DNA of 64,000 bases from contig WBMQ01000011.1 of the NCBI GenBank assembly GCA_016630905.1, positions 744,001-808,000 of the forward strand. The letters run 5' to 3'. Under the pieces are notes generated by a model. It searched no databases, had not been told where the DNA came from, and saw nothing but the letters and a program-made list of their open reading frames with translations. Both the position numbers and the translations under genes were made by a program. This stretch comes from Capillidium heterosporum. Lineage: Eukaryota; Entomophthoromycota; Entomophthoromycetes; Entomophthorales; Capillidiaceae. This document shows, one piece after another, positions 1-12,041 of the stretch. Numbering within the stretch: the first letter of the stretch is position 1; the number at the start of each line of letters is the position of its first letter.

Positions 1-466
1 TACATATATATTAGATGTAAATATTTATATGAAGAAGTTCTCGATCAGTATTATTGAGCATACTCTTACAATACTTGGAAAAATAATATAATCGTTGATT
101 AACACTAATAAACATCGTGATATACTTTTACTGCTGCTTTAAATTTTATAATATATATCAGATCTGGGCTAGTTCAACATCTATTAGAAGAGTAGAAGAT
201 AATGACAAAATATACTTAATGTGCTACATCTTTTTCATATAGGTTTGTCTATCAATAAAATCCATGACAGCTCGAATAGATAAACAAATATCTAAATGAA
301 AAATAATATTCTCACATAGTTCTTACCTTACTTATCTTTAACGTATATCATTACAGTCACTATTTTAAACAGTCAATGAGTTTAACTCGGAATCATAAAG
401 GAAACTGTAGTTAACTTTGAAAAACAGACAAATTTAAACAATATAGAAACAAAATATACATTGGTG
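1..466. other. AT-rich left edge, no gene seen
   Basis: No open frame with coding character on either strand. The stretch lies 3' of the methyltransferase gene on the minus strand and probably includes its 3' untranslated region. Confidence 0.5.
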
Positions 467-1408
467 TTAAAACTCATCTAGCTCTATATTATGTTTGGAA
501 AACAAAGTTTGGTAGTGAGGGGTGACACCTAATAACCAACTTAGCAACAACTTCTTTTTCTCTATTTCTTCTAAAGGGTAGTTCACCTTCGAACTGCTGT
601 CATTATCGATACCGGTATCTAGTCCATCTTTCAATGTCATACAATTATTTACTATATCTCGATCTATAACACCATTCTCCTTGAGCATTGCCAACGATAT
701 AGCAACCGATACGTTTATGTTGAAACAAGCTGCAAATCCAACCATATCCAGTTTGTACAAGTGATCGCAGTGCTTCTGAATAGTCTTGGTTAATCCACGT
801 TGTTCGTTACCAAATATTAGCGCCAACTTAGGATACTTTTCTTCACTGTTTGAGACTCCATCTTTCCTCAATTTTTTCAAAATATCCTTCAAGGGCAAAC
901 TAGTTTCAGATAGGCAGGCACCTAATGTAACGTAACCTTCGCTCTTCAGCTCTTCGATACACTTCCTACTGGAGCGGTGGTAATGCATAGTTAACCAACG
1001 TTGTACACCGGTAGTTGTACTATCGGACTGGTACGCTTTAAAGTTATTGATAGTCTCTATCACGTCGTAGTTCTGGACACCAAAGCCATCTCCGGTACGT
1101 AAACAAGCAGAACCGTTGAAAGGGTCCTGTAAGTTCTCTAAAACTATACGTACTGAGTTACTTCGCAAGTTGATGACGTCGTTCCACTTTTCGAATCTCC
1201 TCGCTAAAACGGTCGGCTTGAGTACTTCAATTGCTTTGTCGAGTTGCTTCAGGTTAGACATGAAAAAGGATCGAAATTTTTTAGGCTTTGCTTTGATGTA
1301 GTGTAAGCTGTGCAAATCCGGACGAATCAGATAAATCTTTGCAGTAGAATTGCTTGTATCAGTGTAGAAATTATGTAATTTTATCAAATTTATTATAGCT
1401 ACCAGCAA
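467..1408 (-). CDS. TrmH/SpoU-family RNA 2'-O-ribose methyltransferase
   Basis: Single exon, 313 residues, ending in TAA. From residue 50 it matches bacterial TrmH (tRNA Gm18 methyltransferase). The SPOUT motifs appear in order: VLENLQDPFNGSACLRT (motif 1, with the RNA/SAM-site Arg), the RWLTMHYH and CIEELKSEGY segments, LALIFGNEQRGL (motif 2), and MVGFAACFNINVSVAISL (motif 3 of the knotted SAM pocket). The C-terminal KLLLSWLLGV resembles the TrmH tail. Known family members methylate the 2'-O of a guanosine in tRNA or rRNA. The first 49 residues are rich in Lys, Arg and hydroxylated residues. They could be a mitochondrial leader, with Met50 at 1261 as an alternative start for a shorter form. 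Substrate and location are inferred, and no lesion is visible. Confidence 0.85.
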   Translation of the reverse strand: MLVAIINLIKLHNFYTDTSNSTAKIYLIRPDLHSLHYIKAKPKKFRSFFMSNLKQLDKAIEVLKPTVLARRFEKWNDVINLRSNSVRIVLENLQDPFNGSACLRTGDGFGVQNYDVIETINNFKAYQSDSTTTGVQRWLTMHYHRSSRKCIEELKSEGYVTLGACLSETSLPLKDILKKLRKDGVSNSEEKYPKLALIFGNEQRGLTKTIQKHCDHLYKLDMVGFAACFNINVSVAISLAMLKENGVIDRDIVNNCMTLKDGLDTGIDNDSSSKVNYPLEEIEKKKLLLSWLLGVTPHYQTLFSKHNIELDEF

Positions 1409-2132
1409 CCAGCAAATTGTTGAATTCTGTAACTACAATATTATGAATGGATGAAAGAGCTTTGTTATAACAAAAGCTGATATGTTGTTAAACATGTATT
1501 GTATTTAAGATTACACGCTATTTTAAGCCGCTGTATACCCAGTTACATAGTCTTTTGTACCGCCAAGCCTAAGCTTAGCTTAATATCCAAACATAAAGAC
1601 AAGGTATACTGCCCTTTCCAGAATTTCAATTGTAATTCAACTCAGTACAAACCTTGAGGTGTAAGCTGGATCAATACAAAAATATTGTTTAGTTTCTGAC
1701 TCAAAAAGACGTTTATCTGTTTATTTTTATATGCAGGTAGTATCCAGATAAAGATATGCCTTTATAGCTACAGCACATGTTATGTATTCATACTACCTAG
1801 GTAGTTAAAAGTTGAATTATGGCGGGATTATTTTCATAGTTAAATGCTTCCAAACTTTGGATTCGAGTTGATGTCAGATTTAGTGATAGTTATGATGAAT
1901 GATAGTTCATGAGGCTTATAAATATGCGCTCTCATTTGCTAATTCCTGGGATGTGTTTGTAAGTTGGCCATTCGTAGCTGTTTTAGGACGTAAATTGTGA
2001 TCAATAACCTGCCAAGTTTCTCCCATTTGATTAAGAAATCTAATAATTATCCGAGGGAATTCTAAAGCCAAGGTGAACAATTTAATTGAATTGAATAACC
2101 TTTACAACTACCACACAGAAGAATTAACAGAT
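1409..2132. other. Divergent intergenic region between methyltransferase and epsin
   Basis: AT-rich spacer holding the 5' regions of both flanking genes, which are divergently transcribed. No further gene, RNA or repeat is evident. Confidence 0.5.
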
Positions 2133-4346
2133 ATGTCGGGAATGACTACAAAAGCCAAGGGGACCATACGTGGCCTGTAAGTAACTTGTTTCTAAAATTC
2201 GATGCATCCTGTACCCAAGGCTAATATATTTGTGCAACTAGTAAAAATTTCGCCAAAGGGTATAGCGAAATTGTTACAAAGGTTCGTGCTGCAACTTCCA
2301 ATGACCCTATAGGACCAAACGGTGCTCTGATGAACGAGATTGCCAGGGCAACTTTCTCTCAGTATGTTTAAGCTTTAATTCTGTATTTAACCTGTTAAAT
2401 TTCTATTTTAAGTCACCTCTTCATCGAGATTATGGATACTATGGATAAGCGACTTAATGACTCTGGGAGGAACTGGCGTCACGTATTCAAGGTAAATTTT
2501 TAGTTTGGCATTTTCTTAGTTTATCAATAATATAGACCCTTACACTACTGGAATATCTTATTCAAAATGGATCCGAAGAGGTGGTATCTCATTGCAAGGC
2601 TAACATGTATGTTATCAAGACATTAAGAGAATTTCAACACATTGATGAGGCTGGAAAGGATCAAGGTTTAAATGGTAACTTTTAAATGATAGGGCTCTGT
2701 TAATGATTTAAATATTTTAGTGCGCCATAAAGCAAAGGATATAACTGCCATTCTTTCCGACGAATCCAAATTGAAAGCAGCAAGGGCCCATATTCAGCAA
2801 CAGATGAGTACTAGCTACGGAAACTATGGTGGTGGCTATGGAACTAACGATAACAGCTATGGTACCTACGGAGGATCGGACTATGGCGCTGGTGCTAATT
2901 CCACAGGCTATGGATATGGTGCTAATAGCAACACCTATTCTAGCCCCAATCCGTACGGTGCGCAAAGTGCCGAAGATAGGGATCTCCAACTTGCAATTGA
3001 AGAAAGTAAGAGAATATCTCAACCTCAGCAACCTGTTCGTCAGCAAAACACCGAGTATCTTTTGAGTTTATACTTTTATTAACATTGATACTCAGGGACG
3101 CAGATGTTCAAAAAGCTATTGAAATGAGCTTAAGGGAGGCGGAAATGCGTGAAAGCTCTAGAGCAAAGGAAAACGAACTCGTACTCCTGGAAGGTTATGA
3201 TCCCAAGTAAAATGGCTGCTATGGCTAATTTATTAATTTTTATTTTACCAATAGCCCTACCCCCAACAACCCGCTTACTCAGCATATGCGACAGTACGAC
3301 CATTTTGGCAACCCATTGAATAACGGATCAAGCGGTACAAACGATTTGCTAGATCTAGATCCCTTGTCCTTTACCTCTACCAACAATTACAGTACAAACA
3401 ATAACTTTATGAGCCAACAGCCCTTTCAAACGGCACCAATCCAGAGTGGGTTCAACCCCAACAACCCCTTTGCCCAGACTAACAATATGAGTACCTTTCA
3501 ATCCAACCCACCGGCACCCAAGTATTCTGGGCTAGATGCAGCATTCATCCACCCACAACAACCCTCAGCCGATATTCCAGACTAGCCCACAGCCACCCAA
3601 ACCCGCTAACAATGCTTCAGGATTCAACGCCCAATTCAACGATGGATTTGATGGAGGGTACAACGCTAAGCTTATGCCTCATCAGGTAATCAAGATATAT
3701 TTAAACACTACTAATTAGTTCTTTTAGACAGAGAAAAATGCCAATGCTGCTTTAGCTACCATCGCCCGTAATAGGTTCGTCACAATCCTTTACTTTTAGG
3801 CTTACTAATTGTTATTATAGTAATAAGATTGATCCGTTTGCCAGTTTGGCAGCAGCACGCTCTAACAGGTAAGTATTTTTGGGTTTATTTACCTCCACTT
3901 TCAGCAATTTTCTAACTATACTATATCTAGTCCGGGACCAGGTGCTTCCTTGTTCGACCAAGCCAAGCCGAGCTCCACCTTGTCCCCCAGCACCAACGCA
4001 AACTCCAACCCCTTCCAAGGTACATGGAGCAATGCGACTGCCAACAACCTGGTACTTTCTCCTCCCATGTAAATATTTTAACTTATTATTTTAGTTCCAG
4101 ACCAACACTGGTACCACCAGCTACAACGGAAATCAAGGTGGAACCCCCAGCTCCTTAAACATCTTTGATCAACCAGCAGCTACCACTAACAACCACAGCA
4201 ACCCCAATCTTAACGCCACTACCAGTAATCCATTCGCCGCCTACAGCAGCCCCCCCGCCAACAACTCCAGCAACAACCTGTTCCAAACTACTCCTACCAA
4301 CGGGAACGCGCAGCAAGGTCAACAGCAGACCAACCTGTTCTTTTAA
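2133..4346 (+). CDS. ENT1: Epsin (ENTH-domain clathrin adaptor), split by many introns, one +1 frame disruption
   Basis: Epsin, the endocytic adaptor that binds PtdIns(4,5)P2, ubiquitinated cargo and clathrin. The ENTH domain is assembled from about five short exons: TIRGL, KNFAKGYSEIV, ATSNDPIGPNGALMNEIA, RLNDSGRNWRHVFK, TLTLLEYLIQNGSEEVV, AGKDQGLNVRHKAKD. A Tyr/Gly-rich linker follows, then two ubiquitin-interacting motifs (DLQLAIEESKRIS and DVQKAIEMSLREAE), a clathrin-box-like DLLDLDPL, and NPF motifs (NNPFAQ, SNPFQG, SNPFAA) for EH-domain partners. The C-terminus is QQTNLFF-TAA. Introns are 40-70 nt with GTAAGT-like donors. Between about 3525 and 3565 the frame moves by one base with no usable intron; similarity resumes at NNPQPIFQTSPQPPKPANN. 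Removing a T from GCATTCATCC near 3543 restores the frame. A polyadenylation-like AATAAA lies at 4609-4614. Family assignment is certain; ENT1 versus ENT2 is not resolvable. Confidence 0.93.
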
Positions 4347-5107
4347 TTCTTAGCTACTTGTGACCGTACCCCTTCCTACCTTAGGATCCACTTTCTACCT
4401 TCTTTCAAAGAGGCTACTGTTTGTAATCTCGACCTAATGGCACCAAGTTTTAATATTACTATCTCCATCATCCTGCTAGTACTTTAGTTTGGAATTTGAA
4501 GCTCCAGCCTTCGCTCCTCATCTACTTACTATTTAAAGTTCTAAATTGACCTCCTACTACTTCTCTTTATATACTATTTTTTCTACTTGTACTTTTAATT
4601 TGAAGTATAATAAACAAGGCACATGATGCTTTTGAATACTATACCAACAAGCCAACTTTGAAAACCTTCAATTCTATTTCAACAGGAAGTTCGCCTTGTG
4701 TACAAGAGTATGTTTGGAAATATTGGAGAAAGCACTACCTTGAATTTAAGATAGCTGTAGTATTTTTCGATGAAGTATATAGGATTCATCAATTGCTATT
4801 CTCAATTTTGCCTTACTGCCTTTAAAATTTTGTAGCAACTCAACCTTCCATACCTTCCACCATCAAAAACTGATCAACTTTTATTGCAAGCAATAGAATT
4901 ACCTTTGACAATTCGAAATTATACAATAAACTTCATTATTCTATTTGTAGATTATGTAAGCTCATCAATTTAACCTTTTAGTTCAATACAAAATAGAAAT
5001 TTCTAAAGGAGATACTACAAACCTCACATACAAGAATTTTGGAAATGTTTGGACTGATGTAAAATAAAGATAGAAACTCAAAATACATAAAGATATGTAT
5101 TATTAAT
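4347..5107. other. Convergent 3' region between epsin and M20 peptidase
   Basis: AT-rich spacer between converging genes, containing the epsin AATAAA at 4609-4614. No further gene seen. Confidence 0.5.
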
Positions 5108-6536
5108 TTAGACAGCTGCAAGCTTAGGAATAGCTACCTTGAAGAATTCAATAGCTTCATAGAAACTATCCAACTTGATAAACTCGTTGTTGCGGTGGTG
5201 CATCAGTGGCATAGCTCTATAAGGAGCGAAACCAATGACAGGGATCCCAACCTGTCTCAAGAATCTCGAATCGCTAACAGCTGGCAATAAAAATGGCTTG
5301 ACTTCGGCATCGAACTGCGTCTTAGCAACCTCATTCAATCTCTTGAAGAATGGGTTCTCGGTCAAATTTTCAGTCACGAAGGTCTTTTCACGATCCAAGA
5401 AAGTCAGCTGACATCAGAGCAGTAAGCCCATAAAATTAATTTCTTGTACAGCTGGTTCTGATCTTGAAGGGGAGATACTCGCATGTCGTAAGTGTAGTTG
5501 ACTTGGGGAGGTACTACGTTGACACCGATACCGCCGTTGATCAAATTGAGATTGACTGAAGTTACCCTACCGTCCCAGGTGTTACTGGGATCAGCCAAGG
5601 CTTCCTGCTCGGCGCGGAACTTCTTGATGTAGCTGTGGAACTTTTCCTATTCGAATAAAATTAGTATCGGTATCGATGCAAATAGACTTACGATCTTGTT
5701 GGAAGCCAAGTTTTTGATGAACCAAGAGGCGTGCCCAGTATCGCCATTGGCTGTAGCTCTGAACAACCAGCGGCCACGTTCAGGCGTAAGTGGCATGGTA
5801 GATGTGATCGTTACCACTAGAACCTCCCTCATCAAAGGCAAAGCCTACGTTCAAGGCCTTGAACTCCTTGGAATTGACCCAGCACTGGATACCGTCCTTA
5901 CCACCAATCTCCTCGTCAGGTGAGAATACGACGTACAGATTGCGATCTGGTTTGAAATTGGCGGTTTTCAAGGCGCGGAGAGCCTCCATATAAACGACGC
6001 CGATGGTCTTGGTGTCCTGGGTACCTCTACCGTAGATGATCTCGGCACCGGTGGCATCGTGTTCGACGACCGGGTTATATGGGTCGTACTTCCAGAAGTT
6101 GGGGTCGGCAGCTACCACATCAGTGTGGCTGTTGAAAATGATGGAAGGTAGGCTTTGATCCTTACCTTCGTATTTGATGGTAATCAAAGGCTTACCAGGT
6201 TTGCACTAGAAGTTAAAAGTTAGTTGTGATTCAATTAAAAGTGGTTTGCACCTCAAAGATGGTGTAAGGTAAACCGAGTTCATCGGCATACTTGGTGAGG
6301 AAAGTTTTGGCGACGCTGTAGTCGGCTTCCAACTTGCTAGAACCAGGTATTGGGTGGGAGGTATCGATACTTATGTATTTTTTTAAAATATTCAGAGCCA
6401 AGGGGTTGGGAGTCTGCTTAAACTTAACTTCCTGGACGACAGACTGACGCGATAAACTTTCGTCGATTTCTTGGTTGGATTGGCATTGGACGCTCGTAAA
6501 CAGAGCTAGTAAAGTTAGGAACCGCATTTTGGACAA
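5108..6536 (-). CDS. M20 family metallopeptidase / aminoacylase-1-like carboxypeptidase, secreted or vacuolar, with two frame disruptions
   Basis: Zinc exopeptidase of the Cps1/aminoacylase-1 group, which cleaves peptides or N-acyl amino acids. It starts with a signal peptide (MRFLTLLALFTSVQCQ). The dinuclear-zinc site is complete: His in NSHTDVVAA, Asp in RGTQDTK, catalytic Glu pair in SPDEEIGGKDG, Asp/Glu in AFDEGG, and a C-terminal His in MPLMHHRNNE. The dimerisation lid (GDTGHASWFI; GIGVNVVPPQVNYTYDMRVSP) is present. Introns lie at about 6189-6250 (donor after TIFE) and 5650-5693. Two single-base disruptions interrupt otherwise continuous similarity. One is an extra base at about 5785, where GCC TGA ACG should read GCC GAA CGT. 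The other is a missing base at about 5406, before the TFLDREKTF segment. As written the gene would make a truncated protein. The signal peptide implies the secretory route; the substrate is not determined. Confidence 0.88.
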
Positions 6537-7444
6537 AGTTGCTGTTGAAAAATTGCAATAAGCTCCTTATATAGTGGGCTGGGAATAATATATCCGAAAT
6601 ATTACATTTTGACTTTTTGAGTTACAGTTCTGAGCAACTTTAGTATGACCAAACTTGTTTTGCAGATAAATAGACATCCAATGCTATCTACAGTTCCCAT
6701 CGGAATGGACTGGTTATATTACTTTTAGGTTAGTTTGGTATTAATGAACATATTTCCCCGAAATTGTGGCCAAGTATAGTATAACCCTTCTATATGATAT
6801 GTTTTTAAAGCATATCTACGTATTAGAAATCAACTGGGTATCACTCAATAAGAACCTAAAGTATATATGGAGGCAACATGTCTACAGGTGAAAATTGTGA
6901 TTGGAATATAATAGTCATATAAAATAACTATAGGTGTTCCTGTAAAAATTAATGTATACTTTATGGCAAAAGCTGCTATCAATACATAGTTAACTGTAGA
7001 ATTGCTGATAGCCATCAAAAGTTATAAACTGGAAAGTGCATTGTTAAAAATATATTATTTCTGTAGGTCGGGTACTGAGTTAGTTGGACTACATATTAGA
7101 TAAGAAGATGGTTGATGAGCACTACAAAAATAGACATCTTAGGTCAATATCTATATCGCTATTTTATTATTCAAGATATACGGTAGCTTTTTTTCCTTCA
7201 GGCTAAGTATAAAGTGGATCTTGACATTTTCCCGAAATTAAATTGAACTTGAACCTTTCCAACTTTTTCGAAATATTTGACTTGTGAACTCTACTGCATC
7301 TAGTACATATACCATTCCAACATATAGCAGTAGAAGCTCAATGTTGGATTTTGCCAATTGTAATACGGGAGATGTGTAATGGATAGCTTTTATGCGATTA
7401 CCACTTATCGACCATAGTCCAGCTTATCTATCGTAGCATCACCT
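6537..7444. other. AT-rich spacer upstream of the M20 peptidase
   Basis: Contains the promoter side of the peptidase gene. No gene, RNA or repeat is supported. Confidence 0.5.
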
Positions 7445-7759
7445 TTAAAAACAAAAGAAGGAGACATTGATACAAAGTAGTTTGTGGATAGGCGTACACC
7501 AATTATATCCAACAGACATTATATTTATGAAAGATTGGTGGAGTTTGTAGGTCACATGTGGAGCTATTTTTAGATATGGAACCGGTACCAAGAAGTTGAC
7601 TTTACTCAAAAAGGCAGTAAAAGAATCCATCCAAAATTCTGATATTGAGTATCCGTCCTCCGGCTTGAAATATAGTGCTTTTATCTGCCCATATCTAATA
7701 GGATGTTGGTTGAAAGGCCGTATGTGTCTTTCTATTCTACTTGGAGTATATCGACTCAA
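7445..7759 (-). CDS. Possible small or relic gene, unrecognised
   Basis: A 104-residue open frame (MSRYTPSRIERHIRPF...). The middle part (GYSISEFWMDSFTAFLSKV) has plausible amino-acid composition, but the C-terminal third is low in quality and rich in Cys and Phe. I recognise no domain, signal peptide or membrane segment. It sits alone in AT-rich DNA. It may be a fragment of a decayed gene or a chance frame. Confidence 0.2.
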   Translation of the reverse strand: MSRYTPSRIERHIRPFNQHPIRYGQIKALYFKPEDGYSISEFWMDSFTAFLSKVNFLVPVPYLKIAPHVTYKLHQSFINIMSVGYNWCTPIHKLLCINVSFFCF

Positions 7760-8479
7760 TATCTAATGGCTGATGCTAAAGTAGAGGTACTAGAAATCAT
7801 ATTCTAATTCATCCCATCAAAAAACCTATACAATAAAATCACTCAAACTGGTTTCCTGCTGAACTTTCAAGAATATACCCTAAGCTGGTACTTTTAACTT
7901 TTAGTATAATTGGGATGTTCTGAGTTTCAGTCAAATGATCGGAGAAGTACCTCACAATAAAGCTGCCAATCCCCAACCTTATGCTCCTCATTTTAGAACC
8001 AGTTCAGGGAGAGAGGTAAGAAAAAGTCACGGACTACATACATTTCAATTCAAAAAACATCATTCCCTAATCGATTCGAAACTGTATACAAGCTTTGCTT
8101 ACTTGTATGCCACCCCTATCATTCAAATTGATCATTAGTATATATTTTAAATAACATCAGCGTACACATAACCTAAATTTACAAAAAAAGATGCAATAAA
8201 ACTAACAGTACATAGTTAAACTATACTAAAAACTATTGAAATATACCGCTACATTCCAAAACATTTAGTAGTTATTATTTCCTGCTAAAACTTAGGGATA
8301 GTCAAAGGAAAAAAGTAAATAGCCTTATAAAATATACTCAACTTTGTATACTCGTCATTGTTATGAACCAGCACTAGTAATTCCTTATAAAGAGTGAATT
8401 CAATGGCCAGTATACCTTTTAACCTCAAGTACTTGAAATCGATAGTCGCTAGGAAAACTATTGATTTGATTCCAGCAGC
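7760..8479. other. AT-rich spacer, nothing recognised
   Basis: Only short unsupported frames occur here. No RNA gene or repeat seen. Confidence 0.4.
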
Positions 8480-8890
8480 AGATTTTTCCTAGCAAGCTTA
8501 TTCAACTTGGCGAAGAAGGGGCTCTTAATTATATTTTTTGAGATGTAGATGGAGTCGCACTGGATGAAGTTTATGATGGTATTGGTTTGGTTGGACCAAA
8601 AGATGGTATTTTCAGTTATATTAGATGTATTTTAGGTGAAGAAGACCTGTAGATCGTAATCGTAGGTAATGATGACAGGAACAACATTTTCAATAAAAGC
8701 ACTTTGCACAGCATTAATGCTAATGGTAGTGACAGTAGCGTCATAGAAATTCCTAGAGTCCATGAAGAGTTCCTATTCGATAAATAACTTGCACATCTTC
8801 AAAGTAAAGTCGGCCTAATCGTAAGGTTAGCACATAAGCTGGTAAAGCTTCTACCTGTGATTTCTATCAACTTTATATAGATTTCAGGAT
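8480..8890 (-). pseudogene. Decayed coding sequence of unknown family
   Basis: Read on the minus strand, one frame keeps codon-like composition for about 130 codons but is interrupted by TAG and TAA. Segments include ADFTLKMCKLFIE, ELFMDSRNFYDATVTTIS, ENVVPVIITYDYDLQVFFT and FIQCDSIYISKNIIKSPFF. I recognise no domain. The C-ended codons (AAC TTC ATC CAG TGC GAC TCC ATC) differ from the surrounding AT-rich spacer, so I read it as a gene relic and not chance. Confidence 0.35.
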
Positions 8891-9653
8891 GGATTCTAAG
8901 GAATTATATATATTGAAACTTAAAACAACCTTTATTTGGAAAATAAAATGCTTGTAATTTATTAGTAGGAAAGGAAAAAGTAGCATCCTACCTACCCACT
9001 CTATAAAAGAGTGTCCTATAGCTATATTTTACACATCTGAGTTATAAAGCTTATGAATTTTCAACTAGGAACATATTTTTCCTTTCAACTATTTCAACAA
9101 AAATTCTAATAAAGCAGCTTTTTAACTATAGGTATCGACTTTAAGTAGCCAACTATTAAAACTTTATACCTTTTGTAGCTGTAATTATTAGATTTAAGTA
9201 TAGAACTGAGATGTCTAATACATAAACCATCCTTTTGGAATTGCTTTTTATTAGACTTTTATTTCGAATTTAGCTGTGAATATACTGTAGAGGCTATATA
9301 GCCAAGTTCAAAAGATCTGCAAATTTTGAAAGTTTCATATGTTTTATAGTTGGAGATCGTGAGTATAGGAATTTTCTAATTCATGGGCAAATGTCTTATA
9401 AAGCAATATAACCAGCTGTTTATATCAGAAAAAATTGGTGAGAATCGGGTTGTTGGTTATTAGATTGGTAAAAACCATATCATAAACATCTTTATCAAAA
9501 TAATATAGGTTCACTTCTTATATATAAATATATAAAGTCCTCAATTACAGCTTATAAAATATCATACCGATAATGAAATATACAAAATAACTTTATCAAA
9601 GCAAACTAACATTTAATGGGTATCAATATTTTCCATAAGAAAAGCATATAAAC
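8891..9653. other. AT-rich spacer downstream of enoyl-CoA hydratase
   Basis: No supported gene. It probably includes the 3' untranslated region of the minus-strand hydratase gene. Confidence 0.4.
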
Positions 9654-10911
9654 TTAAAGCTTGAACTTGGGGTCACGTTTCTCAACGAAGGCACCCATAC
9701 CTTCTCTCTGATCCTCCTAATAAAATAAAGTTAAATCAGAACTCTACAACAGTTTATATAAACACTTACAGTTCCAAAGGTAGATTGGAAGAGACGGCGT
9801 TCGAAGTGTAAACCAGAGTTCAACGACAACTCGAAAGCTATAAATTAAAAGTTTAGTAATGGAAATGATATTAAAAGTACATTGGTTGACAGCTTCCTTA
9901 GCCATCTGTACCATAGGCTTGGAGTAGTTGGAGATGGTGGTAGCCAGTTTAACAGCTTCATCTACAACGGCGTCAGGGGCAAAGACCTTGGAGACCAAGC
10001 CTAAAAATTTAAAAGATTCAGTACAAGTGAAAGATAAAAGGACAAAGTGATGGAAATTTTTTAAAATTACCTGCACGTTCAGCTTCATCAGCTGACAAGT
10101 TCCAAGTACCACCGACAACTATCTCCATTGCCTTGCTCTTACCGACAGCCTTTACGAGGCGCTGAGTACCACCAGCACCTAAAGATATAAAAAGTTAATA
10201 GGCTATTTAAGAGAAAATAAAAGGTACCGGGAATAGTTCCCAACTTAATTTCGGGTTGGCCGAACTTGGCTTTGTTACCGGCGTAGATAATGTCACACAT
10301 CATAGCCAGCTCGCAACCACCGCCCAACTTTATTGTAATAAGAAATTGAAAATTAGTAACAGGTAGATGGGCTTTGAAAAAATAGCTTACAGCATATCCG
10401 TTGACAGCAGCGATAATAGGTTTACGGATGGTAGTTATGTGGACCCAACTGCCCAAGAAATTGGAACGGTAGTTGTCGATGTAGTTAGTCTCTCGCATTT
10501 CCTTAATGTCGGCACCAGCTATTTTTGTAGAGGGAGAAGAGAATAGATTAAAATTTTAGTACCATTACTTTTAAAAATAAATTACCAGCAAACGCCTTTT
10601 CAGACCCAGTGAGGACAATGGCACCGAACTTGTCGTCGTTATCGACTTTATCCAAGGCGTCGTTCAACTCTTCGATAAGAGGGGAGCATAAAGCGTTCAA
10701 GGCTTTGGGACGGTTCAAAGTAATCTTGACGACCTTGTCTTGAGCTTCAACTTTGATGTGCTGGTAGTCCTTGTTGAGGTTTAGACTGGTGACTATTAGA
10801 AGAAGTTAGTAACGCTACTAATGTTTTAAATATAAAAAACCTACAGCTTCGGGAACCCATCTTGAATAAGTTGGTAGTAGTTACACTAGTTTTAATGGCT
10901 TGGAACTTCAT
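9654..10911 (-). CDS. ECHS1: Short-chain enoyl-CoA hydratase, mitochondrial
   Basis: Crotonase-fold hydratase of mitochondrial fatty-acid beta-oxidation, adding water to 2-trans-enoyl-CoA. About seven exons join without a frame break. The N-terminus ([23 protein letters not shown]) looks like a matrix-targeting leader. Then follow [12 protein letters not shown] (CoA binding), [16 protein letters not shown] (oxyanion-hole region), [17 protein letters not shown] with the first catalytic Glu, and [20 protein letters not shown] with the second. The tail runs [22 protein letters not shown] and [15 protein letters not shown]. The order and spacing match human ECHS1 almost throughout. Introns of about 40-60 nt use GTAA/GTAG donors. 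The stop is TAA at 9654-9656 and the start ATG at 10909-10911. Function and compartment are well supported. Confidence 0.95.
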
Positions 10912-12041
10912 AGTAAGATTTTTGAATAATGAATCGTTAAGCTCAGGTGGTTTAGGGATAAAGCTAAATGCTAGTCCTATATGGTTGCATCAATCAATTT
11001 ATAGCTGTTTTGATGGTTACGTAACCTACATCTGATCTTTGACTTTAGAAAGTTGAAACTTAGGCAATGAAGTTGCAGTGCTAAACTATACTTTGGCTTG
11101 CATGTGGCACTATAAGTTTGATAGATTTTGCACTGAGTGTGAAGAAAAATTGGACCCATTTGTAGTTATTTGATATCAGGCCGTGATACCTATCACCACT
11201 ACAGAGTTTTAGAAGATTGTACTGCCGGTACTTTTCGATATGTAAGGAGGGAAAGCATATGGTGCTATTTAAGGACTTTATAAAACTAAGAAAGCCAATT
11301 GAAACCAACTTTCGGATGTTTAATCCTTTATACTCTTTCGGAAAATGTAGGCTTATATGCAAGAATAAATCCTGATCACCATCACAAACAGCTGTATGGA
11401 AATCTTATCATAGCTTTTACCTAACCATTAACATCTATCAAAGTTATAACTTAGCTAAAATGTAATTATCTCCATTAGGTTTATATTCAACCTACGCATA
11501 ATAGCAATATAAAGATACAATAGAGACTTTGGTATCAATTGTATATTCCTTCCTTTTAGTTCTTTATAGACAATCCATTTATTTAGTAAATACAACTATA
11601 AAGCAAAAATACGCCCAATAATTAAAGGAAACGTTGATATAAAGTACCAAAGTAATCAACAAAGTAACCAAGAAGACTACTTTGAACTATACGGTGGATT
11701 ACCTTTAAACTAGCTTAAAAGATAACGCTCTAAGTTGAAAAACCTTCAACTAGACGTAAGTAGCTACCTCGATAACTTTGTGCTATAAAGCACTAAAGTC
11801 AACTAAACACTACATGGAACCTTTTTTAAGTAAGGTTAGTAAGATGTACTAGGTTCATCTTAAAGCTATCAAAATAGGTGATAGCAGCTTGAAGGTAATG
11901 ATAGCCTCTTCTTGGAAAACTGTTGGCTACTCTCATCTACCTTCAAGAACCATCTAAAAAGCATCTATTGAAGCACTTATTGTATGAATTAAAGCTAAAA
12001 TAATCATTGGGAAAAAAAAGATAATCGATAAACTTTTACTC
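10912..12041. other. AT-rich spacer, no supported gene
   Basis: A few frames of 60-90 codons on the minus strand have skewed composition and no recognisable domain, so I do not call them. No RNA gene seen. Confidence 0.4.

Noticed and set aside
2717..3046. A minus-strand frame of 109 codons
   Set aside because: It is antisense to the Tyr/Gly-rich repeat region of epsin.
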